Source of the DNA: Thermothielavioides terrestris NRRL 8126
Taxonomy: Eukaryota > Ascomycota > Sordariomycetes > Sordariales > Chaetomiaceae
Assembly: GCF_000226115.1 (NCBI RefSeq)
Contig: NC_016457.1
Location: 2,170,001 to 2,234,000 of the forward strand
Length of the DNA: 64,000 nucleotides
Reading direction: 5' to 3'
Below, in pieces: positions 11,991 to 23,371 of the stretch (its first letter is position 1; each line of letters opens with the position of its first letter). The position numbers and the translations under genes are program-made. A model generated the notes under the pieces. The model was not told where the DNA came from and did no database searches. It was given only the letters and a program-made list of their open reading frames with translations.

Positions 11991-14744
11991 ACCTTCATAG
12001 CAGCTGGATCGTTGTCGATCTCTCACCCTGAACAGGTCGATCTCCGAAGCGCTGTAGAACCCCAGAGGCGCCGGATAACTTTAACTCCCTATATACTACA
12101 TACACAGCAGGTACAAATACCGCCCCGGAAGTACTCCTTACAGCACATCGCTATTCCCGGCTGCTCGGAACGCAACTCTCAAGCGGGATTCAACGTCTCA
12201 AGAGGTAGCCTTTTCTCGCCCAGATCCGGTCCTCGGCCTGTCAGCTCAGGCACGCTGGCCATTGGGCGCGCGTGCCGATATCATGGACGGGCTGAGACAG
12301 ACACACGTTGGCTGACTTGAGCAAGCAACGCACTGCCCAATGCGCTGGGGAGATGGCCACAGCCCACCGCCCTTCGCAGACGCATCTTGCGGGTTTCCTC
12401 CCTCTGGTGCGCAGCGAGTTATGGGTCTCGCCCACGAATCGCGAGCACCCGGCCAGAAAGCAGCAGCCCTATGCACATGTGACGGCTGCAAGTCAAATAT
12501 TAATCCGTGTCTTACACATCGCACAGTTGCGCACAGGAACGACCACGGTACTGTGTTGGCCTCCGCCTTCCCCTTTGACGCCATCCCATCCGAGGCCCGC
12601 GGTGTAACCCGTGTGCCTCACGTGTGAGCCATTCCCGCCAACTGCTCTCAGCCGGGACCCGGCATACCCGGTTTCGGAACACAGCGTGCTCTCCTCCCTC
12701 TGCTGTCGTGCACATTGCATTGCTTCCTGTATCTGCAAGGCCACACCGCATGAGACGAGGTGAATGCTCCCTCCACGCAGACAAATCTGCCCCCTATTCC
12801 CCGTATATCTGACCTGCCTTGCTGTTTGGTGAGTTGCTGCTGCCGGTGTCTGTGCGAAGGTGGTGCTGGGTAAAGCGGGACAACGGTGGGACTGGCTGTC
12901 AAGACATGGACTCAACCACCTAAGGGGCGCGACAGACGGCCTTGGCAATCCTCTACGCCATAGTTCAAACATATCTTTGCACCCATAGGCCCCTTCCCTT
13001 CGCTTCCCTTTGCATCTTCTTCCACAGGATTGTTGGCACATTCCCGAGATGGTCCTCACAAAGGAAAAGGAACCGTCACTCGTGAGCACAATTGGAGTTG
13101 TCTCGGACTTTCTTCCCAGCTATTATGAGCCCCACAAAGAACAGCCACCTTTGCTCGGGACTTCGTACTCTCAATGGTACCGTTCCATGGCCAATGCAAG
13201 GCCGTGGCATGGGTATGACGGGAAGAGGGGACTGCGGCGTTGCCTGCCGTGCTACGCTGCGAAGTCAGCCGTGGCACCTCGGGAAGCCGAATTCCGCCGC
13301 ATGGCTGCGGAATATTTGCCTCTGGAATCCATGTGGGCTTGCTTTGGTTCGACTGGCTTAATCAGCACCGCAGGCCGGCTCATCCATCTCTCAAATTTGT
13401 GTCTCGCTGTTGTCGACCGTGCCGAGCGTAAAAGGGTACTCAGACAGCGATATGAACGAGACATCACTCGGTCACTCGTATTGCTCCTGTCACCCACCAA
13501 GGAACCCTTACGAGGTGCTTATGTTACAACTTCAGAGCTAAGTTCCGGGCGCGCCACTTGTTCTACACGGCGATGGAGCAGGGCGGATATTTTACGAACG
13601 GGATCAGAGACCTCAGAACTCGTCTCCGGTAGAGTTGGGTCCGGACCAGGTGTGGGTTGCTACTGAAGCCAAGGCGAAGTCCCGATCGGTGCAGCTAAAA
13701 AACAATCGGTGCAGAATTCCTACTCTCTCCTCCCACCCTCCGAAGACGTGCTGCAAATCCGCTGTGGACGTTTGGGGCCAGTGTCCGCCGTACATGCTTC
13801 GATATGGGAGACAGGGACTGGGAAGTCAAAGTTCCCAAACTATGTGCTGGGACGCACAGTGGCGTCCAGCCTTCCCGGCTAAGGCTCCTCGCCAAACCTC
13901 CCTCGATTGTTCCTCAGTTTTGCAGGAGGAACGGAGGAGAAACTGCAGAGGGCCTCTCCCTGCTTCGTTTGAAGCATACCAGAGATGGGAACCTTCAAGT
14001 TCTTGTCCTCAAAGCACTACTGCTGGGAATTGAGCCCCACGGTTCGAAAAATGCAGTCCCGGGGTTGGGTCGGGGCGGACTTGCTCGTGTTGGCGTCTCC
14101 TCGGTTGTAGACATGAGTGCAAAAGCTGGGGCTAAATCGGATGGAAGACCGTATGCAGTCCTTAGACACAGGATGTTGCTACCCACCCGATGTTCATTGC
14201 CCAAGGTTGTTCGGCGAGTAAGCGGCTTCACTCTCCGTTCTGCTCCCCATCCCCGTGCGACTCCTCTTTGTTGTTGACGACTACAAGGAGTAGTGAGCTG
14301 TTGCTACGTCAACAACCGCTTCGGAATACGGCCATGCTGAGGGTGCACAATCGGCAAACTTGGCTTCAATTGTACTTACAATATTCCTGTTCTTCAGCTG
14401 TCTGCTCATGATATCGAGCTAAAAGGGCCGAAACCTCTCACGCCTCTCGGCAATACGGGAAAGGGTTGCCTCGTATGGGAAAGAAAAGCGCCATGTGCAC
14501 GCTTTCTTGAAGAGCGAACGAAAGGGTAGCGGCATGCAATCCGGGACTTGTGACGTGACGTCTGGTATAAACATATCATGGAGGCAATAACACACAATCT
14601 GACCGTTCGTATACCTCCAGCTCATGGTCAAGCAAGGAGATCATCGGCAGTCTACCCGAACGCATCCGTAGCGCGATGCTGATTAGCGCCCGGTAAAGGC
14701 GGGGTATAAATACGCAGTTCCTCCAGCACGTAACACCCCACACC
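11991..14744. other. gene-poor stretch, no supported gene
   Basis: This is ordinary GC-rich sequence between the RIP block and the thiol peroxidase gene. Open frames up to about 218 codons exist on both strands, but they overlap one another, start at non-ATG codons in several cases, and show no recognisable domain or paired splice signals. I see no tRNA-like or rRNA-like segment. Confidence 0.5.
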
Positions 14745-15311
14745 TCACTTCGCGAGTTCTTCGAGAATGGTGCTTTCCAACGACTCAGGCTTGGTAGTTG
14801 ACGCCCACCGTCCCTTGACCGTGCCGTCTTTGCCCACCAAGAACTTCTCAAAGTTCCACTTGACCCGCTTCAGGCCGAGGATGCCCGGCTGCTGAGCCTT
14901 GAGCCACTGGAACAGGGGGCTGGCGTTGTCGCCGTTGACGTCGACCTTGGCCATGATGGGGAAGGTCACGCCGTAGTTGACCTGGCAGAATTGCTGGATC
15001 TCCTCGTTGGACCCCGGCTCTTGGTTGCCGAACTGGTTGCAGGGGAAGCCGAGGATGACAAAGTTATCGCCGTGCTTCTCGCGCACCGACTTGTAGAGCT
15101 TCTCGAGCCCGGCATACTGTGGCGTGAAGCCGCACTTGGAGGCCGTGTTGACTACCAGGACGACCTTGCCTTTGTAGTCGGACAGGGGTACTTCGTTGCC
15201 CCGCTCTGCAAGATGGGTCAGCGAGGAGGCCGAGGGGTGGCGGGGTTGTCAGCGGTGCAGGCACGTACTGTCGAGCGGCTTGAAATCGTAGAAAGTTGTT
15301 GCGGAGGCCAT
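14745..15311 (-). CDS. glutathione peroxidase-type thiol peroxidase (Gpx3/HYR1-like)
   Basis: This is a peroxiredoxin-like glutathione peroxidase of 167 residues that reduces hydroperoxides, in fungi usually with thioredoxin. In yeast the family member Gpx3 also signals oxidative stress to Yap1. Exons are 15269-15311 and 14745-15205; the 63 bp intron has GTACGT and TTGCAG ends. Visible motifs are NTASKCGFT with catalytic Cys39 (Cys, not selenocysteine), GFPCNQF with Cys70 and Gln72, FCQVNYG with the probable resolving Cys88, and WNFEKFL with Trp131 and Asn132, completing the catalytic tetrad. Length matches the fungal family (about 160-170). The frame is open upstream of the chosen Met (MASATTF), so a longer N-terminal form with an organelle signal cannot be excluded, but family alignment favours this start. 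Confidence 0.95.
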
Positions 15312-16363
15312 GGCTGCGAACGCTCGATGAAGCGTCACTTGTGGTTTCAACTTTAAGTAGATAGGTCTAGGGCTGGTGTGCCAGGGAGTCGGCAAATGCA
15401 AGCGCAGAGCCGTGCGGCAGGCAGTCACCGTAGCTACTTTTGCTGTCGCTGATGGGCAGATAAATGGAACCAGCGGTGGAATTTTCGGAGACAGGTTGAT
15501 AACCATGGATGATGTGGACGGAGGGCAGTTTGGGGACGAAGCAGACTCGCGACAAGCTGCGTTGATCAAGAAGGCGCCAGCGCAGGGCTCGGGTCTGAGC
15601 TCCTGCCCTTGTGCTCAGCAACCAGGAGTTCCCATTGGCTGCTTGGGGTTTGTTACTTAACTGCTGCCCACCGAGAGATCCAGCGTCACAACCACACCAC
15701 GATGTTTCACTTTCTCGCTGCGGATGGTCGGAAACCCGCCAATTCCTGCGCGCGGTAACGAACTTGAACTGGACTCGCCATTGCCGCCCGATCAAGTTTC
15801 CTAGAACCATCGCCCAATTGAAAACCGGCCCTGGCTTGGCCCGTCCATGTGGATTCCAGTAACAGGTCTTCCGACAGGGCTCTCAGAACGTGTTGTCCCA
15901 TTCATTGACGCAGATGCAACAAGCAGCTGTGCCCAGACCCGGCCGGCATGGCCGGTAGTTAATGAGCTGCATGCTGGGACGTTCAGGCGAGTCCATTCCA
16001 AATCAACTCGGGAGGGCGAACTCTTCGGGTTCCGAAACCCCGAGAGCAACAACCCCACCATGTGCCTGGGTGTCCCACTGTGAGGAGCTTGGGCCAAGGC
16101 GATGACGGCAGCGAGCGGGGTGTCGGGGACCACCAGAATGGCCCTGTGTTTGACCTTGATGCCTCCGACCTCCACGTCTGTATGCACTAGCTCCGTACAC
16201 TACTGTGTACGCCCCCATGTCAGGTAGGTAGTGTTCGCCTCCATGTACGTAAGGTAAGTCCGGCTGGCAAAAGCATAGGGCAATTTCCGCTGCCGGCAAC
16301 TCGATTGCCGTTGCCCCCTGAAGCTTTCCTTCCGGCTTTCCTGGCTCGAACTCATTCACAAGC
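15312..16363. other. divergent intergenic region, nothing further seen
   Basis: About 1.05 kb separates the start codons of the reverse-strand thiol peroxidase and the forward-strand FAD oxidoreductase. It presumably carries both promoters. I see no ORF with a domain and no striking repeat. Confidence 0.4.
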
Positions 16364-17880
16364 ATGGACGCGCAGACGAAGAGGAACATAGTCATCGTCG
16401 GTACGTGTTCCTGCTGTCCGTCTAGCCCACAGTTGCCCTGTACCTATGCTACCTGGATAGGTACACGCGAAACTAACCCAAATCTGAAACCCTAGGCGGA
16501 GGCATCATCGGATGCACGACGGCCTACTACCTCACACGTCATCCCAAGTTCAACCCCGCCCTCCACAGCGTCACCCTCCTCGAAGCGACCTCCATTGCTG
16601 CGGGCGCGTCAGGCAAGGCTGGCGGGTTGCTGGCACTGTGGGCATATCCGAGTTGCTTGGTGCCGCTCTCATACCGCCTGCACAAAGAGCTGGCCGCAGA
16701 GCACAACGGCGCACAACGATGGGGCTACCGCCGCGTCGGGTGCGGCAGTCTTGCCGCGACGGTCACGACCAGCGACATCCGGGCGAGAGCACAGAAGCCG
16801 TCGTCAGCGCCAACGGATAACGCGCAACTCAGTGAACTCCCTATCCAGAGTACTGCCCCCGACGAAACGACCAAGGAATGGGAAAAGCTTCCCAAGCAAG
16901 ACGACAAAGCAGCCGGCCTGCTGAGGGAGTCACCCTTACCACCTGACCTAGACTGGATCGACGGGCGCCTAGTCCAGTATTACGAGGAGATGGGAGCGCC
17001 GGGAGCCGCCGAAACAGCCCAGGTTCACCCCTTCCACTTCACGAACTCTATGGCGGATCTAGCGCGGGAAAGGGGAGCGAACATCAAGCTACGTGCTAAA
17101 GTAACCAAGATTAACGATACCAAGACGAGCGGCGTTCACAGCGTTGAGTATGAGGACCGAGATACCGGGGAAACGCATGCCATCGACGGCGTAACGGATG
17201 TCGTCGTGGCCGCAGGGCCATGGACCGGGAAGTTACTGCCGCGGACGAGGGTGGAAGGTCTGCGCGCGCACAGCGTCGTCTTCGAAGCCGACGTCAGCCC
17301 CTACGCCGTCTTCACCGATATTCAGCTCCCAGTCGACTACATTCCGGAACACCGCATCAGCCAGGGTCAGAAACGCCGGCACAAGGGGAACGTTGATCCG
17401 GAGATCTACGCCCGCCCCTTTGGCGAGGTGTACGCATGCGGTAAGCCTCTCCCCCCCCCGCTTTCCCCATTCTCCGTCACCGCAATCACGCCTAGTATTA
17501 ACTCACGCCCCCTCCTCTCCCCCCTCCAAGGCGAACCCGACACCAGCACGCCGCTCCCCGCCACCGCGGATGAAGTCATCACCGACCAATCCCAATGCGA
17601 CGATCTGGTCGCCTACATCGGCACCATCTCGCCCACCCTCGCCGCCGCTCCCGTCAAGACCCGCCAGGCGTGCTACCTGCCCCGACATATGCGCTTCGGC
17701 GAGCAGCGCGGCCCGCTGGTCGGCCCAACCTCGGTTCCTGGGCTCTGGGTCGCCGCCGGGCATACCTGCTGGGGGATTCAGAACGGCCCCGGGACAGGGT
17801 ATCTAATGGCTGCAATGCTGTTCGGGGATGAGGTTGGCGAGGAGGTGGGGAAGTTGGATCCGAGGAGGTTTAAGGTTTAG
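16364..17880 (+). CDS. FAD-dependent oxidoreductase, DAO family (TDA3-like)
   Basis: A 443-residue flavoprotein of the D-amino-acid-oxidase fold. Exons are 16364-16400, 16496-17440 and 17531-17880, with introns of 95 bp (GTACGT...CCTAG, branch CTAAC) and 90 bp (GTAAGC...CCAAG). The first intron splits the dinucleotide-binding motif: exon 1 ends in IVIVG and exon 2 resumes GGIIGCTTAYYL, giving the G-G-G-x-x-G signature at residues 13-18. The C-terminus has the conserved GHTCWGIQNGPGTG flavin-contact block. That block and the total length resemble yeast TDA3, a late-endosome protein whose substrate is not firmly known. The second intron is a multiple of three and has no in-frame stop, so an unspliced product would be 30 residues longer. 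The substrate here cannot be inferred. Confidence 0.9.
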
Positions 17881-18339
17881 AGATGCTTGCGCGAGACTTT
17901 CAAGACAGGGGTGTTTTACTAGCCTTTAGAGGGAGTATATATTATATATCTGAGTTATGGCCGACCTTTTTGCCGGCTGGTTTGTGGAACTTCGAAAGCA
18001 CTTTTTGCGTTCGCGGTCCCCTGGATCAATAACCCCATTCATTACATGCAAGCGTGCCTCGTTCCCATCAAAAGAGTTCAGAAATGAAGAAACGGATCAA
18101 ATTGGGCTACAAAAACCGTTTTCTTGTTTATGGCATGCCCTCAGTAGGAGTAGAAACACCAGATGCAATCCGTCATACCCAAATGCAATGAGCTTGTCCA
18201 AGCCACGATGGCTTATTCGTCCATCCCGCAGCAGCGCGCCGATGTGCCGCCACCCCAACCAAACTTCGGCGGACTGGCTTCCTCCTACAAACAGACGAGC
18301 GACTACCTAGCCAACAACATCCAGAGCCTCCACCCGTCG
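17881..18339. other. convergent intergenic region, no supported gene
   Basis: This is the 3' space between the FAD oxidoreductase and the reverse-strand aldolase. A 60-codon ATG frame at 18163-18345 ends by overlapping the aldolase stop codon. It lacks a domain and lies in what should be the 3' UTR, so I do not call it a gene. Confidence 0.4.
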
Positions 18340-19323
18340 CTATAACGACTTCTCCAGCTCCAGCACCTCCTTCACGCCCTCCTCAACCGCCGCCACGCGC
18401 GCCTTGTCTAGCCGCTTCAACGGGCGCCGGGGGTAGCCCCCATAGCCAAAGTAGCTCTGGATCGCCTGCTTGGTGCCGGCAATGGCAGTCTTGGTAAGCA
18501 CCCAGTCGCCCTTGGACAGCGTCTTCTGCAGCGCGATGGCCTCCTCCTTCTTGCCCTCGGCGTACAGGTTCCAGACCCGCACGCACACCTTGGGCATGAC
18601 GTTGGCGCCGCCCGCGATGATGCCGCTGCCGCCGCTGGCGAGCGTCTGCACGGTGAAGTCGCACATGCCGCCGAAGGCCATGTAGCCGGACCCCTCGGAC
18701 CAGGGCGTCTTGGCGTTGGTGGCGAGCGCGACGCGCGTCAGCTTGCCCGTGTTGCCGCACGTGAACTTGGTGCCGACGATGTTGGGGTGGGCGGCCAAGC
18801 GGATCAGCAGGTCCGAGTCCATGTCGATGCCGGCCACCGCGCCGGGGTAGTTGTAGAGGATGAGCGGCAGGGGGCTCTCGTCGGCGACGGCAACGAAGTA
18901 GTCGTAGACGGCTTGCTCGTCCATGAGGAACCGGAAGTAGGACGGCGGGAGGAGCAAGGCGTAGTCGGCGCCGGCGGCCTCGGCCAGCTTGCACAGCTCG
19001 ATCGTCCCGCGCACGCTGCCCTCGGTAGCGCCGATGATGATCGGCGTCTCGGTGAAGCCGGCCGCGTCGAGGGCTTCTCGTGTTGCTCGGGTCACCTCCA
19101 GTTTCTCTTCTCGTGTGCAGTGGACGGCCTCTCCGTTGGAGCCCATGGTGACGAGGCCTACTAAACCGTCCCGGACAAGACGCTCGGCATGCTTCTTGAT
19201 GGTGGGGATGTCGAGGTCTTCGGTGTCCGGGTCGAAGAAGGTCATGGTCGGGGCGTAGATGCCGCACGGCAGCGGCCGCCGAGTGGCTCGGCTGCCATTG
19301 GCAGCACCGTTGGTGACGGTCAT
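18340..19323 (-). CDS. gaaC: L-threo-3-deoxy-hexulosonate aldolase (GaaC/LGA1), DHDPS superfamily
   Basis: A class I aldolase of 327 residues that in fungal D-galacturonate catabolism splits 2-keto-3-deoxy-L-galactonate into pyruvate and L-glyceraldehyde in the cytosol. It has no intron. Seen in the sequence: GIYAPTMTFFD near the N-terminus, the GSNGEA substrate loop (61-66), LYNYPG with Tyr157, the Schiff-base Lys186 in VGTKFTCGN, and a GYGGYPRRPL block near the C-terminus. These fit the LGA1/GaaC branch better than bacterial DapA. The chosen start is MTVTNGA at 19323. The frame is open to another ATG at 19521, which would add 66 residues that are rich in Arg, Pro and Cys and nearly free of acidic residues. 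It is divergent from the probable galacturonate reductase at 21751, a pairing known in other Pezizomycotina. The main alternative is a 4-hydroxy-2-oxoglutarate aldolase. Confidence 0.9.
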   Translation of the reverse strand: MTVTNGAANGSRATRRPLPCGIYAPTMTFFDPDTEDLDIPTIKKHAERLVRDGLVGLVTMGSNGEAVHCTREEKLEVTRATREALDAAGFTETPIIIGATEGSVRGTIELCKLAEAAGADYALLLPPSYFRFLMDEQAVYDYFVAVADESPLPLILYNYPGAVAGIDMDSDLLIRLAAHPNIVGTKFTCGNTGKLTRVALATNAKTPWSEGSGYMAFGGMCDFTVQTLASGGSGIIAGGANVMPKVCVRVWNLYAEGKKEEAIALQKTLSKGDWVLTKTAIAGTKQAIQSYFGYGGYPRRPLKRLDKARVAAVEEGVKEVLELEKSL

Positions 19324-21750
19324 AATTGTTTGGAGAGGACGGACACGAAAGAAGGCCGGTACGGGGGACAGGAGCTGGCGGGGAGCAGAGGTGCAGGGTA
19401 GGGCGCGGGCACGTGGGAGACAACAATAAGGAAGGACAGGAGAAGCGCAGGCTCTAAGCGCGGGAAGACGGCTGTTTATGAAGGAAATGGGGGCTCGCCA
19501 AACAGATGGCAGACGCTCCATGTCCAGCTAGGTAGGCTAACCAACCCTGGTGGGTCCCAGATGGTATGCACTTGTAGTTGGATGAGGTGTCCGTACCCGA
19601 CGAGACATCCGAGCCAGATGCTCTGGAGCAAGCTGGGGGTCGCGCGGTTTGCGGGTCTCTGGAGACAGACGCGGCGGGCCACGGTCCACCCGCCACCAGA
19701 GCAGGCCCTGCTGGAACTCTGGGGAAGGGAAGGGGAAGGAGGGTGAACGGAGGACGGGAGGGTCAGCCATGCGCGGATAGAGCCACCCTGTTCTGGGGAA
19801 TGCAGTCGGCTCGGCAAGTAACAGTCGCTATATTGGAGTAACGTATTGTGGTAGAGCTCAATTGGACACAGAAATAACGCACCTTTACGCAATCAACCAC
19901 GACGGGCTAAACATGTACACAACTCACACGCAGTAGTGTCCATAAACCCGGCAGAGCAGCTGGCAGGAGACGCATCTGCACTGGGCATTGGGAACGCCCA
20001 CCGTGTCGTCCGGAAAGCAGGGTCCAGCCACGCGGCCCTTGACATGACGGAACCGAAAAAGCAAGGGACCAGTGCCCTGGGACACGAAAGTCCCCTTGAT
20101 CACCAGTAACTACCTAGTGTGGTGTAGTGTAGTGTACCCGTTCCAACCTCTGAGGGCTGCCAGGATCCTGGTGCCAGTCTCACCTCAGTGTAAGTCATCT
20201 GCGTGGACGCGATTGGCCCGGGATTAAAGCCACCGAGGCTGGGTGTAAGTGACCATTTCTGCCCTGCACGCTTCGGCAGCCTCCGGGAAAGTTGGGCTCA
20301 GAAAGGTTCGGACTGGCGAGGGAAAATGGGCAATGGATGATCTGGAAACATGAAAGGGTTGCACGACTGCATTAGCTTTCCTGCAGCCGTGGGTTTCTGG
20401 AGAGCTTGACGGAAGATTGTCCTACTGACCAAAGGGGTGACGTTGTCTTCCCGACGGAGGAGTGGGATGGCGGCAGAATGGCGGGGACTGCATGGCGGGG
20501 CGCAAAGGCGAAGGTGGCATGCACCCGGCAACAAAAGCAAGCAGGCGGGCGGATGCGGATTGGGCAATTTACTTACCCCACATGACCCACACACAGGATG
20601 TCGGCAGGAAACCTGCGGGTGATCGTGTGGGCCCAGAGATCACGGACGACGAGCAACCACGCGTCGGTGTCGGCAGGCGAGCCGAAGGGCAAAGGTGAGC
20701 ACGCAGTTCGGCGCTGGTGGGCGAGCGATCTCGGTGCAGACGGGATGGACATTGCCCCGCAGATTCTTTTCAAGACGGCTGCTCTCCACAAAACATCCGG
20801 GCTGAAGAGAAAACGAAATCGAGGCCATGACCCTCGGGAATCGAGGTCGTGTGGACTCGGGGTGCGACGGGGAAATTAATTTCCTCCAATGGTGTTAAGC
20901 GCTAGCGAGCGACTTTGTTCCAGGGGCAGCAGGCACGGCTCGACAGGCTGCTGGTGTCAGTCGTGCTCAAGGCACACCAGGGAACTCGACTTCATAAATC
21001 CTTGAGGGCCTGAGAGCGACAAACTGCAGTAATTGGGCATCGCGAATGGACAATGCGAAGGCCTCGGCGTTCTACACTATGTAGGCTCTGCAAGGCTCCA
21101 CTGGACATTCGGGTGATGAAAAAGGGACAACGGCGGGGGCTTGTGGTTGAGGTGGCCCGGGGCCTTGCTCTGGTTCAGCCGCTTGGCGCCTCGGGAGCCC
21201 AAAATGCGGGGAAGCAACGTGGGGGCGGGTCAAAAAACACAGCACTGCAGGTGGGGCCGCCCCGCCTTGGCTTCTCCAATCTCCACTGTGCGCTGGAGTT
21301 GTCCAAGTGCGCAGAATCGAAACAACTTCAAAGACCAGCATTCCCGCCGCATCTCGTCGTACGAGGCAGAGTCAGCGATTAACGTAGGGGATTACTCCCG
21401 AGCGCTCTTGGACCATTCCACAAATGACAGGGCTGGACCCGTGCTTGGTTGCAGAACTCCCCATCACACGGGGATCGTCCGGTGTTATTCTCTTCTCCAC
21501 AGCTCCAATTGGCCCCTCTTTTTCCGTCCGTACCCCTCACCATGAATTCTTCCGGCGATGCTTCTGCAAGGGACGGCCGAGCCCATGCTCTGCCATCTGA
21601 AGTTGAGGTTGAGAGGGAGCGGTGCTCGGCAGTGCCATAGCTGGAACCATTGAACAGCTTTTCTTTTTCTTCGTTTCCGTCTCTTCCTCTCGCCTTGGCT
21701 TGCACCCCCCGATAACAAGCCGCAACCGCACAGGCACGCTCCCAGTCACA
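19324..21750. promoter_or_regulatory. shared divergent promoter region of gaaC and gaaA
   Basis: These 2,427 bp lie between the two start codons and hold no supported gene; open frames here are short and domain-free. Both genes belong to one catabolic pathway, so common control is likely. The region contains one exact match to the galacturonate-responsive element, listed separately. The stretch 19324-19521 is open in frame with gaaC and may be coding in a longer isoform. Confidence 0.6.
20882..20890 (+). promoter_or_regulatory. galacturonate-responsive element (GAE), TCCNCCAAT
   Basis: The sequence reads tcctccaat, an exact fit to the GAE consensus TCCNCCAAT described upstream of Aspergillus and Botrytis galacturonate genes and bound by the Zn2Cys6 regulator GaaR. 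It lies 861 bp from the gaaA start and about 1.56 kb from the gaaC start. I scanned both strands of the intergenic region by eye for the CCNCCAA core and found only this copy. By chance one would expect about 0.07 matches, so it is suggestive rather than proof. Confidence 0.5.
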
Positions 21751-23137
21751 ATGCAGCCGCTCAATGTCTTGATGGTAAGCTTCATCCAGTCGTTGTGGCA
21801 TGACTGTCGTGGTTGCCCCGAGTCAGGCTGACACCGAACAAGGTCGGTACCGGCGAGTACACCACCGGCTTCGTCGGTGGTGGCGCTTCCGGCTCAGACA
21901 AGAAAGTTGGTGTGGTGGGATTGACCTTGTTTGACCTCCGGCGCAGAGGGAAGGTTGGCAAGCTCTCCATGGTTGGCGTCAATGGGACAAAGTTTCCCGC
22001 AATCAGTAAGCTGCATGCATGAGATGAATCGATCTTGCATGGGCTTGGAGTGGAGGACTGACGGCACGTCCAGGGGAACACCTCTACAAGAACATCACAC
22101 TGGCTTATAACAACCTGGACACTTCGTTTGAATCGTACCCTGCCGACGATGCGAAGGATCCCGAGGCATACAAGACGGCGATTGACGCGCTCTCGCCTGG
22201 CGATGCCATCACCATCTTCACGCCCGACACCACACATTACCCGATCGCCCTCTACGCCATTGAGCGGGGCATCCATGTCATGATCACCAAGCCGGCGGTG
22301 AAGCTCCTCGAACATCACATCGCTCTCCTCGAAGCGGCGGAGAAACACGGTGTCTTTGTGTACATTGAGCATCACAAGCGCTTCGACCCCGCCTACTGGG
22401 ATGCGAGAGCCCGGGCCCGCCAGCTGGGCGACTTCAACTACTTCTACAGCTACATGTCGCAGCCGAAGTCCCAGCTCGAGACGTTCAAGGCGTGGGCGGG
22501 CATTGACTCGGATATTTCTTACTACCTCAACAGCCACCACGTCGACATCTGCGACTCGATGGTCTCACAGCTGGGCTATGTCCCTGTCAAGGTGTCGGCT
22601 TCGGCGTCGAAAGGCGTCGCAACCAGCCTGGGCTGCCACGAATCTACCGAGGACACGATCTCGCTCCTGGTACGCTGGCAGAAGAAGGACGACCCGTCCA
22701 AGCAGGCAACCGGCGTGTACACTGCGTCGTGGACGGCGCCGCAGAAGGCGGGCGTCCACTCCAACCAGTACTTCCACTACCTGGCCAAGGGGGGCGAGAT
22801 CAACATAAACCAGGCCAAGCGCGGCTACGAGGTGGCCGAGGATGCGGCCGGGCAGCTGATGTGGTACAACCCCTTCTACATGCGGTACGCCCCTGACGAG
22901 GACGGCAATTTCAACGGCCAGAGCGGCTATGGCTACGTGTCGTTCGAGAAGTTTGTGGACGCCTGCCGAGCTGTCAACGCCGGTGAGCTGAAACCGGCGG
23001 ACCTGGATGCCAAGGGACTCCCAACCCTGCGAAACACGATCGCGACCACGGCCATACTCGAGGCGGGCCGGCGGAGCATCGACGAGGACAGGGAAATCCG
23101 GATTGAGAGCAAGGACGGGGTGTGGAAGCTGGTTTGA
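21751..23137 (+). CDS. gaaA: D-galacturonate reductase (GaaA/GAR2 type), Gfo/Idh/MocA family
   Basis: A 416-residue NAD(P)-dependent oxidoreductase, expected to reduce D-galacturonate to L-galactonate, the first step of fungal pectin-sugar catabolism. Exons are 21751-21774, 21843-22005 and 22074-23137; both introns are 68 bp with a GCTGAC or ACTGAC branch point. The first exon encodes only eight residues (MQPLNVLM) and joins to [10 protein letters not shown], forming the Rossmann GxG turn. In the EKP position of the Gfo/Idh/MocA family the protein has TKP (in MITKPAVK). Later blocks include [15 protein letters not shown], the conserved [10 protein letters not shown], and [19 protein letters not shown]. 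The final splice choice (acceptor CAAG before GTCGGTACC) keeps the family's N-terminal pattern. The substrate is inferred from family resemblance and from the divergent gaaC neighbour, not proved. Confidence 0.88.
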
Positions 23138-23371
23138 CGCGCTTCTTCTCTGAAGGGGGAAGATTACTCTTCAGTAGCGATTTCATCTGTCACTTGTTTT
23201 GCGAGGATAACACGTTTCTCTTGGAGGACGCTTCGGAGAGCTTTCCGCACGTTCTTGCTCCTAGCCGATCCCCTGCCCATAATATAGGGGAGGAGAATAC
23301 GATTCTTGGTCAAGATCGGCTGAACGGCACAGCTTGCCAATGACCATGCGCCGCCTTCATGCTCGAAGGAA

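Noticed and set aside
13010..13666. 218-codon forward ORF in the gap before the thiol peroxidase
   Set aside because: It begins at a non-ATG codon, has no domain, overlaps several other open frames and shows no splice-linked partner exons.
18163..18345. 60-codon ATG ORF ending over the aldolase stop codon
   Set aside because: It lies in a convergent 3' UTR, has no recognisable domain and is short enough to occur by chance in GC-rich DNA.
21782..22540. 252-codon reverse ORF opposite gaaA
   Set aside because: It is a shadow of the conserved forward gene; the forward frame has family motifs and splice sites.
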